Assembly: GCA_027293165.1 (NCBI GenBank)
Contig: JAPUGB010000225.1
Coordinates: 1 to 32,480, forward strand
Direction: 5' to 3'
Length of the DNA: 32,480 bases
Origin: Gammaproteobacteria bacterium
GTDB taxonomy: Bacteria > Pseudomonadota > Gammaproteobacteria > Steroidobacterales > GCA-2729495
Part shown: positions 9,551-19,647 of the stretch, in pieces
How positions within the stretch are numbered: position 1 is the stretch's first letter
Layout: each line of letters begins with the position of its first letter
Program-made: the position numbers and the translations under genes
The notes under the pieces: model-generated
Seen by the model: the letters and a program-made list of their open reading frames with translations, nothing else
Told to the model about the DNA's origin: nothing
Databases searched by the model: none

Positions 9551-9831
9551 AACGGCAACGAAAATATCTGCGGCGCCTGGCTCACGATGTGAAGCCGGTC
9601 GTTCAGGTCGGTAACTCCGGCCTCACCGACGGCTTGCTGGCTGAACTGAACGACTGTCTGACTCGACATGAACTGATAAAAGTTAAAGTGCGCGTCGGGA
9701 ATCGGGATCTGCGCGACGAAACAATCGATGAATTGTCGCGGATCACCGGCGCAGAGGTTATTCAGCGGGTTGGCAACACTGCCTCACTTTACCGCCCGCG
9801 CCTGATGGACTCCGGGATTACCTTGCCGTAG
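9538..9831 (+). CDS. yhbY: YhbY family RNA-binding (CRM domain) protein
   Basis: The 97-residue protein is a single CRM domain that binds pre-50S ribosomal particles in E. coli. The signatures are LTERQRKYLRRLAH at the start, VVQVGNSGLTDGLLAEL, HELIKVKV and the C-terminal SLYRP. The length equals that of the E. coli protein. The ATG at 9538 is preferred; an in-frame GTG two codons upstream (9532) is possible. Ribosome-binding support is weak. It diverges from rlmE and converges on greA, as its homologue does in E. coli. Confidence 0.95.
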   Translation: MKLTERQRKYLRRLAHDVKPVVQVGNSGLTDGLLAELNDCLTRHELIKVKVRVGNRDLRDETIDELSRITGAEVIQRVGNTASLYRPRLMDSGITLP

Positions 9832-9837
9832 GCACTA

Positions 9838-9853
9838 TGGCGACATTTCGCCA
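9838..9853. terminator. Small hairpin between convergent yhbY and greA
   Basis: TGGCGA and TCGCCA form a perfect 6-bp stem with a CATT loop in the 29-nt gap between the two convergent stop codons. There is no good T run on either side (plus strand GCTTAAATTA), so it would be a weak bidirectional terminator. Confidence 0.35.
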
Positions 9854-9860
9854 GCTTAAA

Positions 9861-10337
9861 TTAGCCGTATCTGACTTCAACAATTTCATAGCTTCTGTCG
9901 CCACCCGGTGTAATCACCTCGACGACGTCGCCCTCCTCACGCCCGATCAGGGCGCGCGCAATCGGCGACGAAAATGAAAGCAACCCCGAGCCAATATCCG
10001 CTTCATCCGCGCCGACAATTCGGTAGGCCACCTGCTTGCCACTGTCTTCATCGATCAATTCCACCGTGGCACCGAAAACAACCTTGCCGGTTTCACTCAA
10101 AGCCGTGATATCGATGATTTCGGCATTGGAAAGCTCCCCGTCGATTTGTTTGATCCGGGCTTCGATGAACCCCTGCTCTTCCTTGGCAGCATGATATTCA
10201 GCATTCTCACGTAGATCGCCATGCGCTCGCGCCACGGCGATCGCAGCAACAATCCGTGGTCGATCCTCTTTTTTGAGACGCTGTAACTCATCCCTGAGCT
10301 TTTTCGCCCCATTGACCGTAATTGGGACTTTTGTCAC
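9861..10337 (-). CDS. greA: Transcription elongation factor GreA
   Basis: The 158-residue factor enters the RNA polymerase secondary channel and stimulates cleavage of backtracked RNA. The N-terminal coiled-coil carries the acidic tip residues Asp41 and Glu44 in [14 protein letters not shown], which place the catalytic Mg ion. The C-terminal FKBP-like domain includes [14 protein letters not shown]. The length matches E. coli GreA (158). Its ATG overlaps the carB stop by 4 nt (ATGA), so it is coupled to carAB, as in many Gammaproteobacteria. Confidence 0.97.
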   Translation of the reverse strand: MTKVPITVNGAKKLRDELQRLKKEDRPRIVAAIAVARAHGDLRENAEYHAAKEEQGFIEARIKQIDGELSNAEIIDITALSETGKVVFGATVELIDEDSGKQVAYRIVGADEADIGSGLLSFSSPIARALIGREEGDVVEVITPGGDRSYEIVEVRYG

Positions 10338-13300
10338 TTGCCGGCCTCGTCGTGTAAATCCTGCAACCTGTTTACCTCGCCGCCTTCGGCATGATCGAAA
10401 GCCATACAGGTCGCCATAGCGGCCGGCAGGGTCGTGTAGTAGGTAACTTTGTGGTTCACCGCCGCACCCCGTATCGAATGAGACTCGTGAATGGCCTTTT
10501 TCCCCTCGGTCGTATTCACGATCAGGTGGATCTCATTATTCTTGATCATATCGACAATGTGCGGCCGCCCCTCACGGACTTTGTTCACCCTGCGGCACGG
10601 CACATTGTTGTCCGCCAAGTGCACCGCGGTACCATCGGTCGCGACCAGACTAAACCCTCGGCCGACCAGAATATTGGCCAACTTGACTGCCTCTGGTTTG
10701 TCGCGATCGCGAACGGACAGCAGGGCAGTCCCGCTTTTCGGCAACTCAACGCCGGAGGCCAACTGGGCCTTGGCATAAGCCTCGCCGAATGACCTCCCGG
10801 TGCCCATGACTTCTCCGGTACTGCGCATCTCAGGGCCCAGAATCGGATCCGCGTCGGGAAATTTCGCGAACGGAAACACCGATTCCTTAACTGAATAATA
10901 AGCGGGGACCTTGGACTTGGTGATGCCCTGTTCTTTCAAACTGATGCCGGCCATCGCCTTAGCGGCGACCTTGGCCAGCGGTACGCCGGTTGCCTTGGAC
11001 ACGAACGGAATCGTTCTCGATGCCCGTGGATTCACCTCCAGCAGGTAAATCACACCTCCCTGAATTGCGAACTGTGTATTCATCAGCCCAACCACGTTCA
11101 ATGCGTCAGCGAGCTTGCGAACCTGGTCTGCCATCTCTGCCTGAGCGTCCGCCGACAACGTGGCTGGAGGTAGCGAACATCCGGAATCACCGGAATGAAC
11201 GCCGGCCTGCTCTATATGTTCCAGTATCCCGCCGATCAAAACGTCCTCCCCGTCGCAAACAATGTCAACGTCAACCTCGACGGAAAAGTCCAGGAATCGA
11301 TCGAGCAAAACCGGGCTATCGTTCGATACTTCGACGGCCTCAAGCATATAAGTGCGCAACTCATCCTCGTCATAAACGACTTCCATGGCCCGCCCGCCAA
11401 GCACATACGAAGGTCGCACGACAAGTGGAAAACCAACGTCTGCGGCCATGCTAACCGCCTCGTCCGCGTTCCGGGCGATGGCATTCGGCGGCTGTCTAAG
11501 CTTCAAATCGCTCACTAACCTTTGGAAACGCTCCCGGTCTTCAGCAAGATCAATCGAATCGGGGCTGGTGCCAATGATCGGTGCGCCAGCCTTCTCCAGC
11601 GCCCGAGCTAACTTCAGCGGTGTTTGCCCACCGTACTGGACAATGACGCCGAACGGCTGCTCTCGATCGACGATCGCCATGACGTCTTCGAAAGTCACCG
11701 GCTCAAAATAAAGTCGATCGGAGATATCGTAGTCAGTTGATACTGTCTCAGGATTGCAGTTAACCATGATCGTTTCGAAGCCGACTTCACGGGCCGCGAG
11801 CGCCGCATGAACGCAGCAATAGTCGAATTCGATGCCCTGACCAATTCGGTTGGGACCGCCTCCCAAGATCATGATTTTTTTGCGTTCGCTTGGATCTGCT
11901 TCGCATTCCTCTTCGTATGTCGAGTAAAGGTAAGCAGTGGTCGTCGCAAACTCGGCAGCGCAGGTATCAACACGCTTAAACACCGGAAAAATTCCCGTCT
12001 TCGCCCTGTGCTCACGAACGAACGCTTCCTGCACGCCAAGCAGGGTTGCTATTCGACTGTCGGCGAATCCTTTGCGCTTTAGCCGACGTAACATGTCCGG
12101 CTTCAGTGCTCCCAGCTTAAGCTTGCGAACCTCGTTCTCCGTCTGCACCAAGTCCTCGATCTGCGCCAAAAACCACGGATCGATTCGACTCAGTTCCGCA
12201 ATTTCCGATAATTCAAGGCTAGCGCGAAACGCATCTGCAACGTGCAAAAGCCGGTGTGGGCCCGGCATGCGCAACTCATCGCGCAAGGTATCCAATTCCT
12301 CTTCGGTGCGGGCCGTGTGCTCACCCTGTTCGACGAGTCCGTCGATCCCCGTCTCGAGACCCCGCAGTGCCTTTTGCAGCGACTCCTGAAAGGTTCGGCC
12401 TATAGCCATAACCTCGCCCACCGATTTCATCTGCGTTGTGAGCCGGTCGTTCGCATCCGGGAACTTCTCGAACGTGAAGCGCGGTATCTTGGTGACCACG
12501 TAATCAATCGTCGGTTCGAAAGATGCGGGCGTCGCACCTCCAGTAATTTCGTTGCGCAATTCATCCAGGGTGTATCCGACCGCGAGTTTTGCGGCGACCT
12601 TGGCAATCGGAAATCCGGTGGCCTTCGACGCCAAGGCCGAGGAGCGGGACACACGCGGATTCATCTCGATCAGCAACATGCGGCCGTCCACCGGGTTCAC
12701 CGCAAACTGCACGTTTGAACCACCCGTTTCGACTCCCACTCGCCGCAGGACCGCGATCGACGCGTTCCTCAGGCGCTGATATTCCTTGTCGGTTAAGGTC
12801 TGGGCCGGGGCGACAGTGATCGAGTCACCGGTATGCACTCCCATGGGGTCAACGTTTTCGATTGAACATACGATGATGCAGTTGTCATTGCAGTCCCGCA
12901 CCACCTCCATTTCGAATTCTTTCCAGCCCAGTAGGGATTCTTCCAGTAGCACTTCTGTTGTTGGCGACAGCTCCAAGCCCCGCGCCACAATCGTTTCGAA
13001 TTCTTCGCGGTTGTATGCAATCCCGCCGCCCGAGCCGCCGAGCGTGAACGACGGCCGGATGATCGTTGGGAACCCGATTTGCTCCTGAACCGCCAAAGCC
13101 TGTTCCAAGTCACGCGCGAGACCCGCGTCGGGGACTTCCAGACCAATGTCCTGCATGGCAGCGCGGAACTTTTCCCGGTCCTCAGCGGTATCGATCGCCT
13201 CCCGGGAAGCACCGATCAATTCCACATTGTGCGACGCCAACACCCCTTCGCGGACGAGGTCAAGTGTGCAGTTCAGCGCAGTCTGCCCGCCCATGGTGGG

Positions 13301-13561
13301 TAACAGCGCGTCGGGCTTTTCCTTCTCGATAATCTTTGCGCAGACCTGCCAGGTAACCGGTTCAATGTAGACGGAGTCTGCCGTTTCCGGATCCGTCATG
13401 ATCGTAGCTGGGTTCGAATTGACCAGCACGACCCGATAACCCTCCTCTTTGAGGGCCTTGCAAGCCTGCGCGCCCGAATAGTCGAACTCGCACGCCTGGC
13501 CAATGACGATCGGCCCGGCACCGATGATCATTACGGTGTCTATGTCTGTACGCTTGGGCAT
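10334..13561 (-). CDS. carB: Carbamoyl-phosphate synthase large subunit
   Basis: The 1075-residue subunit makes carbamoyl phosphate from bicarbonate, two ATP and the ammonia channelled from CarA, feeding arginine and pyrimidine synthesis. It contains two homologous ATP-grasp halves, seen as [18 protein letters not shown] near the N-terminus and [18 protein letters not shown] in the second half. The C-terminal MGS-like allosteric domain includes [10 protein letters not shown] and TEGKKA. The start MPKRTDID at 13561 equals the E. coli start and has GGAAA upstream; the open frame extends 12 codons further. E. coli CarB has 1073 residues. carA lies 53 nt upstream and greA overlaps downstream. Confidence 0.98.
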   Translation of the reverse strand: MPKRTDIDTVMIIGAGPIVIGQACEFDYSGAQACKALKEEGYRVVLVNSNPATIMTDPETADSVYIEPVTWQVCAKIIEKEKPDALLPTMGGQTALNCTLDLVREGVLASHNVELIGASREAIDTAEDREKFRAAMQDIGLEVPDAGLARDLEQALAVQEQIGFPTIIRPSFTLGGSGGGIAYNREEFETIVARGLELSPTTEVLLEESLLGWKEFEMEVVRDCNDNCIIVCSIENVDPMGVHTGDSITVAPAQTLTDKEYQRLRNASIAVLRRVGVETGGSNVQFAVNPVDGRMLLIEMNPRVSRSSALASKATGFPIAKVAAKLAVGYTLDELRNEITGGATPASFEPTIDYVVTKIPRFTFEKFPDANDRLTTQMKSVGEVMAIGRTFQESLQKALRGLETGIDGLVEQGEHTARTEEELDTLRDELRMPGPHRLLHVADAFRASLELSEIAELSRIDPWFLAQIEDLVQTENEVRKLKLGALKPDMLRRLKRKGFADSRIATLLGVQEAFVREHRAKTGIFPVFKRVDTCAAEFATTTAYLYSTYEEECEADPSERKKIMILGGGPNRIGQGIEFDYCCVHAALAAREVGFETIMVNCNPETVSTDYDISDRLYFEPVTFEDVMAIVDREQPFGVIVQYGGQTPLKLARALEKAGAPIIGTSPDSIDLAEDRERFQRLVSDLKLRQPPNAIARNADEAVSMAADVGFPLVVRPSYVLGGRAMEVVYDEDELRTYMLEAVEVSNDSPVLLDRFLDFSVEVDVDIVCDGEDVLIGGILEHIEQAGVHSGDSGCSLPPATLSADAQAEMADQVRKLADALNVVGLMNTQFAIQGGVIYLLEVNPRASRTIPFVSKATGVPLAKVAAKAMAGISLKEQGITKSKVPAYYSVKESVFPFAKFPDADPILGPEMRSTGEVMGTGRSFGEAYAKAQLASGVELPKSGTALLSVRDRDKPEAVKLANILVGRGFSLVATDGTAVHLADNNVPCRRVNKVREGRPHIVDMIKNNEIHLIVNTTEGKKAIHESHSIRGAAVNHKVTYYTTLPAAMATCMAFDHAEGGEVNRLQDLHDEAGK

Positions 13562-13614
13562 CAGTTTCCGGAAATCAGTGCGTTCATTGAGCGGCAACCG
13601 GATTAGAGTCCGTC

Positions 13615-14748
13615 TTAAGCATCTCTATGGCCCCTCATCATCTCCATGAATTGGCTGAACATTGGCCTGACGTCGTGTGGCCCGGGGCTCGCCTCGGGAT
13701 GACCCTGAAAGCCGATCGCAGCGCAATCGGTTCGCTCTACCCCTTGCAGTGAATCATCGAAAAGCGATCGGTGCGTGGGGCGCAAACTGTCGGGCAGTGA
13801 TGCCTCGTCAACCGCAAACCCATGGTTTTGGCTGGTTATGATGACTTTGCCGGTATCGACATTTACGACCGGATGGTTGGCACCATGGTGGCCAAATTTC
13901 ATTTTGATGGTGCGTGCGCCGCTGGCAAGTGCGAGCAATTGGTGACCAAGGCAAATCCCAAACACCGGCATGCCCGATTGCAAAATCGATTTGATCGCGT
14001 CAATTGCATAATCGCACGGCTCGGGGTCACCGGGGCCATTCGACAGAAACACACCGTCGGGGGACATTGCCAGAACATTCGCGGCAGTGGTTTGTGCAGG
14101 CACCACCGTGATGCGGCAGCCGTATTCAACCAACAACCGCAAAATGTTTCGTTTGATTCCGAAGTCGAACGCGACAACATGGAACTCGTCCAGCTTTTTG
14201 CCGACGACCGGGGTCGGATCGGGCCATTGACGCCCAAGGCTCCATTGATAGCTCCGCCGAGCAGTCACGATCTTAGCCACATCCATCCCGGCTAATCCTG
14301 GGAAACGCTTGGCATGATCCACAGCGACCGCCCGATCGGTATCACCTGTCACGATACAGCCAGACTGCGCGCCTTTTTCGCGCAGTATTCGGGTTAGTTT
14401 GCGGGTATCGATCTCCGCAATGGCCACGAGGCCACCGCGCTTTAAAAACTCCGGAAATCCAACCTCCGCCCGCCAGCTGCTCGAGACCGCCGGCAGATCG
14501 CGAACAACAAGCCCAGCCGCATAGATTTTCGTGCTTTCAAGGTCGTCGCTGTTGGTGGCCGTGTTGCCAATGTGAGGGTAGGTCAGCGTAACGATTTGGC
14601 GACAGTACGACGGATCCGTCAATATCTCCTGATAACCGGTCATAGCGGTGTTGAACACCACCTCACCAATAGTTCTGCCTTCGGCGCCGACCGAAATTCC
14701 ATCAAACACTGTGCCGTCTTCAAGAGCCAGCAGCGCCGGTTCGCTCAC
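13615..14748 (-). CDS. carA: Carbamoyl-phosphate synthase small (glutaminase) subunit
   Basis: The 377-residue class I glutamine amidotransferase hydrolyses glutamine and passes ammonia to CarB. The nucleophile is Cys266 in GICLGHQ, and the His/Glu pair is in [12 protein letters not shown]. The N-terminal domain begins [13 protein letters not shown] and contains [17 protein letters not shown]. The GTG at 14748 is chosen because AGAGG lies 7 nt upstream and the length fits the family (382 in E. coli). The frame stays open 24 codons upstream to an ATG at 14820, reading straight through a terminator-like hairpin (see the leader entry). The operon is carA-carB-greA. Confidence 0.96.
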   Translation of the reverse strand: MSEPALLALEDGTVFDGISVGAEGRTIGEVVFNTAMTGYQEILTDPSYCRQIVTLTYPHIGNTATNSDDLESTKIYAAGLVVRDLPAVSSSWRAEVGFPEFLKRGGLVAIAEIDTRKLTRILREKGAQSGCIVTGDTDRAVAVDHAKRFPGLAGMDVAKIVTARRSYQWSLGRQWPDPTPVVGKKLDEFHVVAFDFGIKRNILRLLVEYGCRITVVPAQTTAANVLAMSPDGVFLSNGPGDPEPCDYAIDAIKSILQSGMPVFGICLGHQLLALASGARTIKMKFGHHGANHPVVNVDTGKVIITSQNHGFAVDEASLPDSLRPTHRSLFDDSLQGVERTDCAAIGFQGHPEASPGPHDVRPMFSQFMEMMRGHRDA

Positions 14749-14784
14749 CCAGTACCTCTCGCACGATTCGAAGGTGGAGATACT

Positions 14785-14817
14785 AAAACGGGAGGGGCCC
14801 GGACCGGGCCCCTCCCG
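14785..14817 (-). terminator. Strong terminator-like hairpin in the carA leader (possible attenuator)
   Basis: Arms 14789-14802 and 14804-14817 are perfectly complementary over 14 bp around a single central base. On the minus strand they are followed by TTTT (14788-14785). This is the most stable-looking hairpin in the window. It lies 120 nt downstream of the dapB stop and only 37 nt before the carA GTG. It may end dapB transcription, attenuate carAB, or both. It is also translatable in frame with carA from an ATG at 14820. Confidence 0.75.
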
Positions 14818-14872
14818 CATATCTTAATCTCGTTGTTGGGACCCGCGGTATTGTAAACGACGCCCCCGGACT

Positions 14873-14900
14873 AATCTATCGAGCAGCCAGTTAACGTCAA
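14873..14900 (-). promoter_or_regulatory. Candidate carA promoter
   Basis: On the minus strand TTGACG (14900-14895) and TAGATT (14878-14873) are 16 nt apart, a plausible sigma70 promoter. Transcription would begin near 14866 and give a leader of about 118 nt that contains the whole hairpin at 14789-14817. If real, it makes that hairpin an attenuator of carAB rather than only a dapB terminator. Confidence 0.5.
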
Positions 14901-14936
14901 CCGCAAGCTGCCGACGCGAAGATCGGACCGCTAAAT

Positions 14937-15743
14937 TCAATCACCCAGTTCCAGAACATCTGCCATGCCATAGACCCCGGCCGGTTGCTGCACTAACCAT
15001 CGGGCCGCCCGGAGAGCGCCCTGTGCAAAAGTTGCACGGTCCAGTGCCCGGTGCTCGAGACGCAGCAACTCCGTGTCGGAGACCAACACGACCGTGTGCT
15101 CGCCAACCAGACTTCCCGCACGCACAGAGCTGAACCCGATCGCGTCACGAGGCCTGGGCCCGGTCGATCCCTGGCGCTCGTAACAAGCCACGTCGTCCAG
15201 ATTCTGGCCACGCTCGGCAGCAATGGCTTCGCCAATCTGCAACGCTGTTCCAGAAGGCGCATCGACCTTGAAACGATGATGCGCCTCGCTGATCTCAACC
15301 TCCCAGTCCGGCCCCAGCAACCGTGCAGCGCGGCGCGCCAGTTCGGTAAAAACAGTCACGCCTACGCTCATATTGCGCCCATACAAGACACCGATAGCCT
15401 GGCCAGCCTGGCGCACGGCTTGCTGCTGAGCATCATCAAGCCCGGTCGTTCCCATAACGATGCCACAGCCTTGCTTCACGCAGGCATCCAAATTGCTGAT
15501 CGCGGCATTGGGTAGCGTGAAGTCGATCGCGACATCAGCCTCACGCACCGCACGCTGCGGGTCATCAACGATGGTGATACCGACTGGCGCGAGGCCGGCC
15601 ACCTCGGCGACGTCGGCGCCGATCAGATCGTTGCCGGGTTCCACCAATGCGCCGCTCACCGCGGCATCCTCGCAGGAGGCCACGACCCGGGTGACCGTAA
15701 TGCCCATGCGGCCGGTTGCGCCGAGTACAGCAATACGCAACAT
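14937..15743 (-). CDS. dapB: 4-hydroxy-tetrahydrodipicolinate reductase
   Basis: The 268-residue enzyme reduces 4-hydroxy-tetrahydrodipicolinate with NAD(P)H in the diaminopimelate/lysine pathway. The dinucleotide-binding motif VLGATGRMG is at residues 6-14. The substrate and catalytic region is EAHHRFKVDAPSGTA, where the E. coli protein has HHRHKVDAPSGTA, so one His is Phe here; the catalytic HH pair and the Lys are kept. MGTTGL and the C-terminal AAxWL region also fit. Only 21 nt separate it from dnaJ upstream, and carA follows, the dnaJ-dapB-carA order common in non-enteric Gammaproteobacteria. Confidence 0.97.
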   Translation of the reverse strand: MLRIAVLGATGRMGITVTRVVASCEDAAVSGALVEPGNDLIGADVAEVAGLAPVGITIVDDPQRAVREADVAIDFTLPNAAISNLDACVKQGCGIVMGTTGLDDAQQQAVRQAGQAIGVLYGRNMSVGVTVFTELARRAARLLGPDWEVEISEAHHRFKVDAPSGTALQIGEAIAAERGQNLDDVACYERQGSTGPRPRDAIGFSSVRAGSLVGEHTVVLVSDTELLRLEHRALDRATFAQGALRAARWLVQQPAGVYGMADVLELGD

Positions 15744-15764
15744 ATCCCCTCCCCCAACCTCTAA

Positions 15765-16898
15765 CTATGAGCCGATCTTATCGAAAAACGCCCGCACCCT
15801 GGCGTGCCAAGAGTGGTTTCGCGGCCGGTGTCGTTCACCGCCCGCCTCAATGGCATCGCTAAACGAGCGCAATAACTCTTTCTGCTCCGCGGTCATTTTG
15901 ACCGGGGTTTCCACCTCGACCAGACAGTACAAATCGCCCTGCATACCGCCCCGAACCGGGCGGACTCCCTTGCCTCGCAGCCGAAAAACCCGTCCAGACT
16001 GCGTTTCAGCCGGAACCTTCAGGCTCACCTCGCCCTGGAGCGTCGGCACCTGAACGTTGCCACCCAACGCTGCGACGGAAAAATTAATCGGTACCTCACA
16101 GCGAAGATCAGCGCCGTCCCGCTCGAAGATCGGGTGAGAGTTAACGCGAATCTCAACATAGAGATCGCCGGATGGACCACCATTCTGACCTGCCTCACCC
16201 TCACCCGTCAGCCTTATTCGATCGCCATTATCCACGCCGGCGGGCACCTTAACGGCCAGAGTCTTGTTCTGCTGCAACCTGCCGTTCCCGCGGCAGTTGT
16301 CGCACGGATCCGCGATGACCGTGCCGGCCCCTTTGCAGGTTGGACAAGTCTGTTGCACAGAGAAGAAGCCCTGCTGCATGCGGACCTGACCAGCCCCACC
16401 GCAAGTTCCGCATTGTTTAGACGATGTCCCCGGTTTCGCCCCACTGCCGTGGCAGGTATCACAGGTCGCCAGGGTCGGAAAGCTGATATTGATCGATTCG
16501 CCCAGCACCGCCTGTTCGAGATCGAGGCGCAAATCGTAACGCAGATCCGCGCCTCGAAAGACGCTGGTTCGACTGCGCCGACCTCCACCGAATATGTCGC
16601 CGAATACGTCGCCGAATATATCGCTGAATCCCGCACCCGTACCGAAACCGGCGCCGCCCCGACCGGCTGCTGCGTCGACCCCGGCATGTCCGAACTGATC
16701 GTAGGCGGCACGCTTGCCCGCGTCGGAAAGTACCTCGTAGGCTTCTTTGGCCTCCTTGAACTTATGCTCCGCAGCGGCATCGTCCGGATTGCGATCGGGG
16801 TGATATTTCATCGCCAAACGGCGAAAGGATTTTTTCAGATCCCCTTCTGTGTCGTCCCGCTCGGCACCGAGGACCTCGTAATAATCGCGCTTGGCCAT
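15765..16898 (-). CDS. dnaJ: Chaperone protein DnaJ
   Basis: The 377-residue Hsp40 delivers unfolded proteins to DnaK and stimulates its ATPase. The J domain is at 1-70 with HPD at 33-35. A Gly/Phe-rich region follows with two IFGD-type repeats. The zinc domain has four CxxCxGxG repeats ([32 protein letters not shown]), and the C-terminal substrate domains come last. The length matches E. coli DnaJ (376). It is 77 nt downstream of dnaK, with a hairpin in the gap, and dapB follows. Confidence 0.98.
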   Translation of the reverse strand: MAKRDYYEVLGAERDDTEGDLKKSFRRLAMKYHPDRNPDDAAAEHKFKEAKEAYEVLSDAGKRAAYDQFGHAGVDAAAGRGGAGFGTGAGFSDIFGDVFGDIFGGGRRSRTSVFRGADLRYDLRLDLEQAVLGESINISFPTLATCDTCHGSGAKPGTSSKQCGTCGGAGQVRMQQGFFSVQQTCPTCKGAGTVIADPCDNCRGNGRLQQNKTLAVKVPAGVDNGDRIRLTGEGEAGQNGGPSGDLYVEIRVNSHPIFERDGADLRCEVPINFSVAALGGNVQVPTLQGEVSLKVPAETQSGRVFRLRGKGVRPVRGGMQGDLYCLVEVETPVKMTAEQKELLRSFSDAIEAGGERHRPRNHSWHARVRAFFDKIGS

Positions 16899-16918
16899 AT
16901 CGTGGCGGTTACCGTGAA

Positions 16919-16957
16919 ACTGCTGCGGCCGGTGTTATACCAGTCCGCCGCAGCAGT
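16919..16957 (-). terminator. Hairpin between dnaK and dnaJ
   Basis: Arms 16919-16929 and 16947-16957 pair perfectly over 11 bp, with a smaller GGT/ACC stem inside the 17-nt loop. On the minus strand only TTTCACGG-like sequence (TT then CACGG after the arm) follows, so the T run is poor. It probably lowers dnaJ read-through or stabilises the dnaK message end. A full stop is unlikely. Confidence 0.45.
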
Positions 16958-16975
16958 GGGCAACGGCGGTTGTCT

Positions 16976-18898
16976 TTATGACTTGTCCGAGTCGTCTTTG
17001 ACTTCCTCGAACTCTGCGTCGACGACGCTGTCATCTTCCGGCGTCTTGGCCGCGTCATCACCGGCCTGACCGGCTTCAGCTTGCTGTTCGTAGACACGCT
17101 GCGCCAGGCTCGCCGACGCCTCGGCCAGCGCCTTGGTTTTGGTCTCGATGATATCTTTGTCATCGCCCTTGAGCGCGTCCTTTAGTTCACCGGCGGCCGA
17201 TTCGATACGTGCCCGTTCATCGGCCTCGACCTTTTCACCGAGATCTTCGAGGGATTTCTCCGAAGCGTGCACCAGCGCATCAGCTTGGTTGCGAACTTCA
17301 ACCAACTCGCGGAATTTCTGGTCTTCCTCGGCGTGAGCTTCAGCATCGGTCACCATTCGGTCAATCTCATTGTCCGACAATCCGCTGGAAGCCTTGATGA
17401 CGATCTTCTGCTCCTTGCCGGTGCCCTTGTCTTTTGCTGAGACATTTAGAATGCCATTCGCATCGATATCGAAAGTCACGTCAATTTGCGGTAGGCCGCG
17501 CGGTGCCAGCGGAATGTCCGTCAGATCGAACTGACCAAGTGACTTGTTGTCGGATGCACGCTCCCGTTCGCCCTGGAGTACATGAATCGTCACCGCGGTC
17601 TGGTTGTCACCAGCCGTCGAAAATACCTCATTCGCTTTGGTTGGAATCGTCGTGTTCTTCTCGATGAGCTTGGTCCTGACACCACCCAGGGTTTCAATGC
17701 CCAGCGACAGCGGCGTTACGTCGAGCAGCAACACGTCCTTGACGTCCCCGGCCAATACCCCGCCCTGGATCGCCGCACCCACGGCCACGGCTTCGTCCGG
17801 ATTGACATCTTTCCGCGGCTCTTTGCCGAAGAAGTTTGACACCTCTTCCTGAACCTTGGGCATCCGCGTCTGGCCACCGACCAGGATGACGTCGTCAATG
17901 TCGTCAACCTTCAGGCCGGCATCGGTCAACGCGATTTTGCACGGCTCGATCGTCTGTGAAACCAAATCACCGACCAGCGATTCCAGCTTGGCCCGTGTCA
18001 GCTTGATGTTCAGGTGCTTGGGCCCACTGGCGTCCGCGGTAATGTATGGCAGATTGACTTCAGTCTGCTGAGCGGTCGACAGCTCGATCTTGGCCTTCTC
18101 GCCCGATTCCTTCAAACGCTGCATGGCTAGCGGATCCTTCCGAATGTCCACGCCGCTCTCTTTTTCAAATTCGCTCGCCAGATAATTGATGATGCGATTA
18201 TCGAAGTCCTCGCCTCCCAAAAACGTATCGCCATTCGTTGCCAGCACCTCGAATTGATGCTCGCCATCAATCTCAGCGATCTCGATGATGGAAATATCAA
18301 ATGTACCGCCGCCCAAGTCGAAAACTGCGATCGTGCGGTCGCCTCGCCGCTTATCCATACCGTACGCCAGCGCAGCCGCAGTCGGCTCATTGATAATGCG
18401 CTGGACATTCAACCCGGCGATTTTTCCGGCATCCTTGGTCGCCTGGCGTTGCGAGTCGTTGAAATATGCAGGTACGGTAATGACGGCTTCGGTAACCGGC
18501 TCACCGAGGTATTCTTCGGCGGTACTTTTCATCTTCATCAGCACCCGGGCGGAGATTTCCGGTGCCGCCATTTTCTTGCCCCGCGCTTCCACCCACGCAT
18601 CACCGTTATCGGCTTTCACAATCGCGTAGGGCACCATGTCGATGTCGCGCTGTACCACGTCATCGTCGAATCGCCGTCCGATCAGCCGCTTGACCGCAAA
18701 CAGCGTATTCGTCGGGTTGGTAACTGCCTGGCGCTTGGCTGACTGCCCGACCAGAACCTCGTCATCTTTGGTGAATGCCACGATCGAGGGGGTCGTGCGA
18801 TCGCCCTCGATGTTTTCGACGACCCTGGCCTGATCACCATCCATCACGGCGACGCAGGAATTCGTCGTGCCCAGATCAATACCGATAACCTTGCCCAT
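16976..18898 (-). CDS. dnaK: Chaperone protein DnaK (Hsp70)
   Basis: The 640-residue ATP-driven chaperone folds and protects proteins with DnaJ and GrpE. It starts [15 protein letters not shown], with the nucleotide-binding domain motifs [22 protein letters not shown] and [12 protein letters not shown]. The linker [13 protein letters not shown] leads into the substrate-binding domain, and the lid ends in the acidic tail [12 protein letters not shown]. The ATG at 18898 directly follows GGAGAGGG; a TTG four codons upstream is not needed. E. coli DnaK has 638 residues. grpE lies 80 nt upstream, and a sigma32-type promoter sits in that gap. Confidence 0.98.
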   Translation of the reverse strand: MGKVIGIDLGTTNSCVAVMDGDQARVVENIEGDRTTPSIVAFTKDDEVLVGQSAKRQAVTNPTNTLFAVKRLIGRRFDDDVVQRDIDMVPYAIVKADNGDAWVEARGKKMAAPEISARVLMKMKSTAEEYLGEPVTEAVITVPAYFNDSQRQATKDAGKIAGLNVQRIINEPTAAALAYGMDKRRGDRTIAVFDLGGGTFDISIIEIAEIDGEHQFEVLATNGDTFLGGEDFDNRIINYLASEFEKESGVDIRKDPLAMQRLKESGEKAKIELSTAQQTEVNLPYITADASGPKHLNIKLTRAKLESLVGDLVSQTIEPCKIALTDAGLKVDDIDDVILVGGQTRMPKVQEEVSNFFGKEPRKDVNPDEAVAVGAAIQGGVLAGDVKDVLLLDVTPLSLGIETLGGVRTKLIEKNTTIPTKANEVFSTAGDNQTAVTIHVLQGERERASDNKSLGQFDLTDIPLAPRGLPQIDVTFDIDANGILNVSAKDKGTGKEQKIVIKASSGLSDNEIDRMVTDAEAHAEEDQKFRELVEVRNQADALVHASEKSLEDLGEKVEADERARIESAAGELKDALKGDDKDIIETKTKALAEASASLAQRVYEQQAEAGQAGDDAAKTPEDDSVVDAEFEEVKDDSDKS

Positions 18899-18934
18899 TA
18901 CCCTCTCCAAAACTCAGGTTGAATTCTATGCCCC

Positions 18935-18964
18935 TATCTGGGGCTCTGACCGGCCCGTTTCAAG
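18935..18964 (-). promoter_or_regulatory. Sigma32-type heat-shock promoter of dnaK
   Basis: On the minus strand CTTGAAA (18964-18958) is followed after 14 nt by CCCCAGATA (18943-18935). This is very close to the RpoH consensus CTTGAAA-N13/14-CCCCATnT. Transcription would start near 18928, about 30 nt before the dnaK ATG. The GCCCC/GGGGC dyad around the -10 may form a small hairpin in the DNA. Confidence 0.75.
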
Positions 18965-18978
18965 GCTCCGCAGCCCAT

Positions 18979-19578
18979 TTATGGTGCTTTCCCGCCGCTG
19001 GACTGCTGGCCTGCCGCGTCCCCGGGCTCCATCGCCACGATCACACGTGCCGGCCTCAGCAAGCGGCCATTGAGCTCATAGCCCTTTTGCACCACCGTCA
19101 GGACCGAACCCGGCTCTGCGGTGGTCGATTGCTGCATGCTCATGGCTTCATGCAGTTTAGGGTCGAATGGTTCGCCCTCCGGATCCACCTCCGAGACACC
19201 GTGCTTTTCCAGGGTCGAACGCAGCAGATTCAGCGTCGCTTCTTTGCCGGCGACCAGGTCTTCGACAGTAGCATTAGCGCCTGCCTCCAGGCCCGCCTCG
19301 AGGCTATCCAGCACAGCCAGCAACTCACCCGCTAATTTCTCGACTCCGTATTTCCGGGCATTTTCCTGGTCCCGGGCAGCACGCTTGCGAACGTTTTCGA
19401 GTTCGGCCGCTGTCCTTAAATACTGATTCCAGCTGTCTTCGGCTTTTGCCAACGCGTCGCGGACCGGATCTTCAGGTATATCTGCACCCGATGGCGCGTC
19501 GCCATCCGGATTCGGTGCTGGGCCGGCGGACTCAGCTTCTGTCTTGCTTGACGGCCGGTCCTCGGTCTGGTTGCTCAT
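18979..19578 (-). CDS. grpE: Nucleotide exchange factor GrpE
   Basis: The 199-residue DnaK exchange factor has a low-complexity N-terminal tail (residues 1-35, rich in Ser, Pro, Asp), then a long helical dimerisation region (LRTAAELENVRKRAARDQENARKYG). The C-terminal beta-wing holds the signature HGVSEVDPEGEPFDPKLHEAM and ends GYELNGRLLRPARVIVA. The ATG follows a GGAGG ribosome-binding site. It lies 69 nt downstream of hrcA in the order hrcA-grpE-dnaK-dnaJ, the class I heat-shock operon order. A separate promoter for dnaK follows. Confidence 0.97.
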   Translation of the reverse strand: MSNQTEDRPSSKTEAESAGPAPNPDGDAPSGADIPEDPVRDALAKAEDSWNQYLRTAAELENVRKRAARDQENARKYGVEKLAGELLAVLDSLEAGLEAGANATVEDLVAGKEATLNLLRSTLEKHGVSEVDPEGEPFDPKLHEAMSMQQSTTAEPGSVLTVVQKGYELNGRLLRPARVIVAMEPGDAAGQQSSGGKAP

Positions 19579-19647
19579 TTGAATCCTCCAAGCGCAATCG
19601 AATCAGCGGCCCGTGCTATCGCTGATCCCAAGGAGCGTTGTTGGGGG

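Noticed and set aside
16134-17069. A 311-codon plus-strand open frame
   Set aside because: It is the antisense shadow of dnaJ and the end of dnaK, both certain genes.
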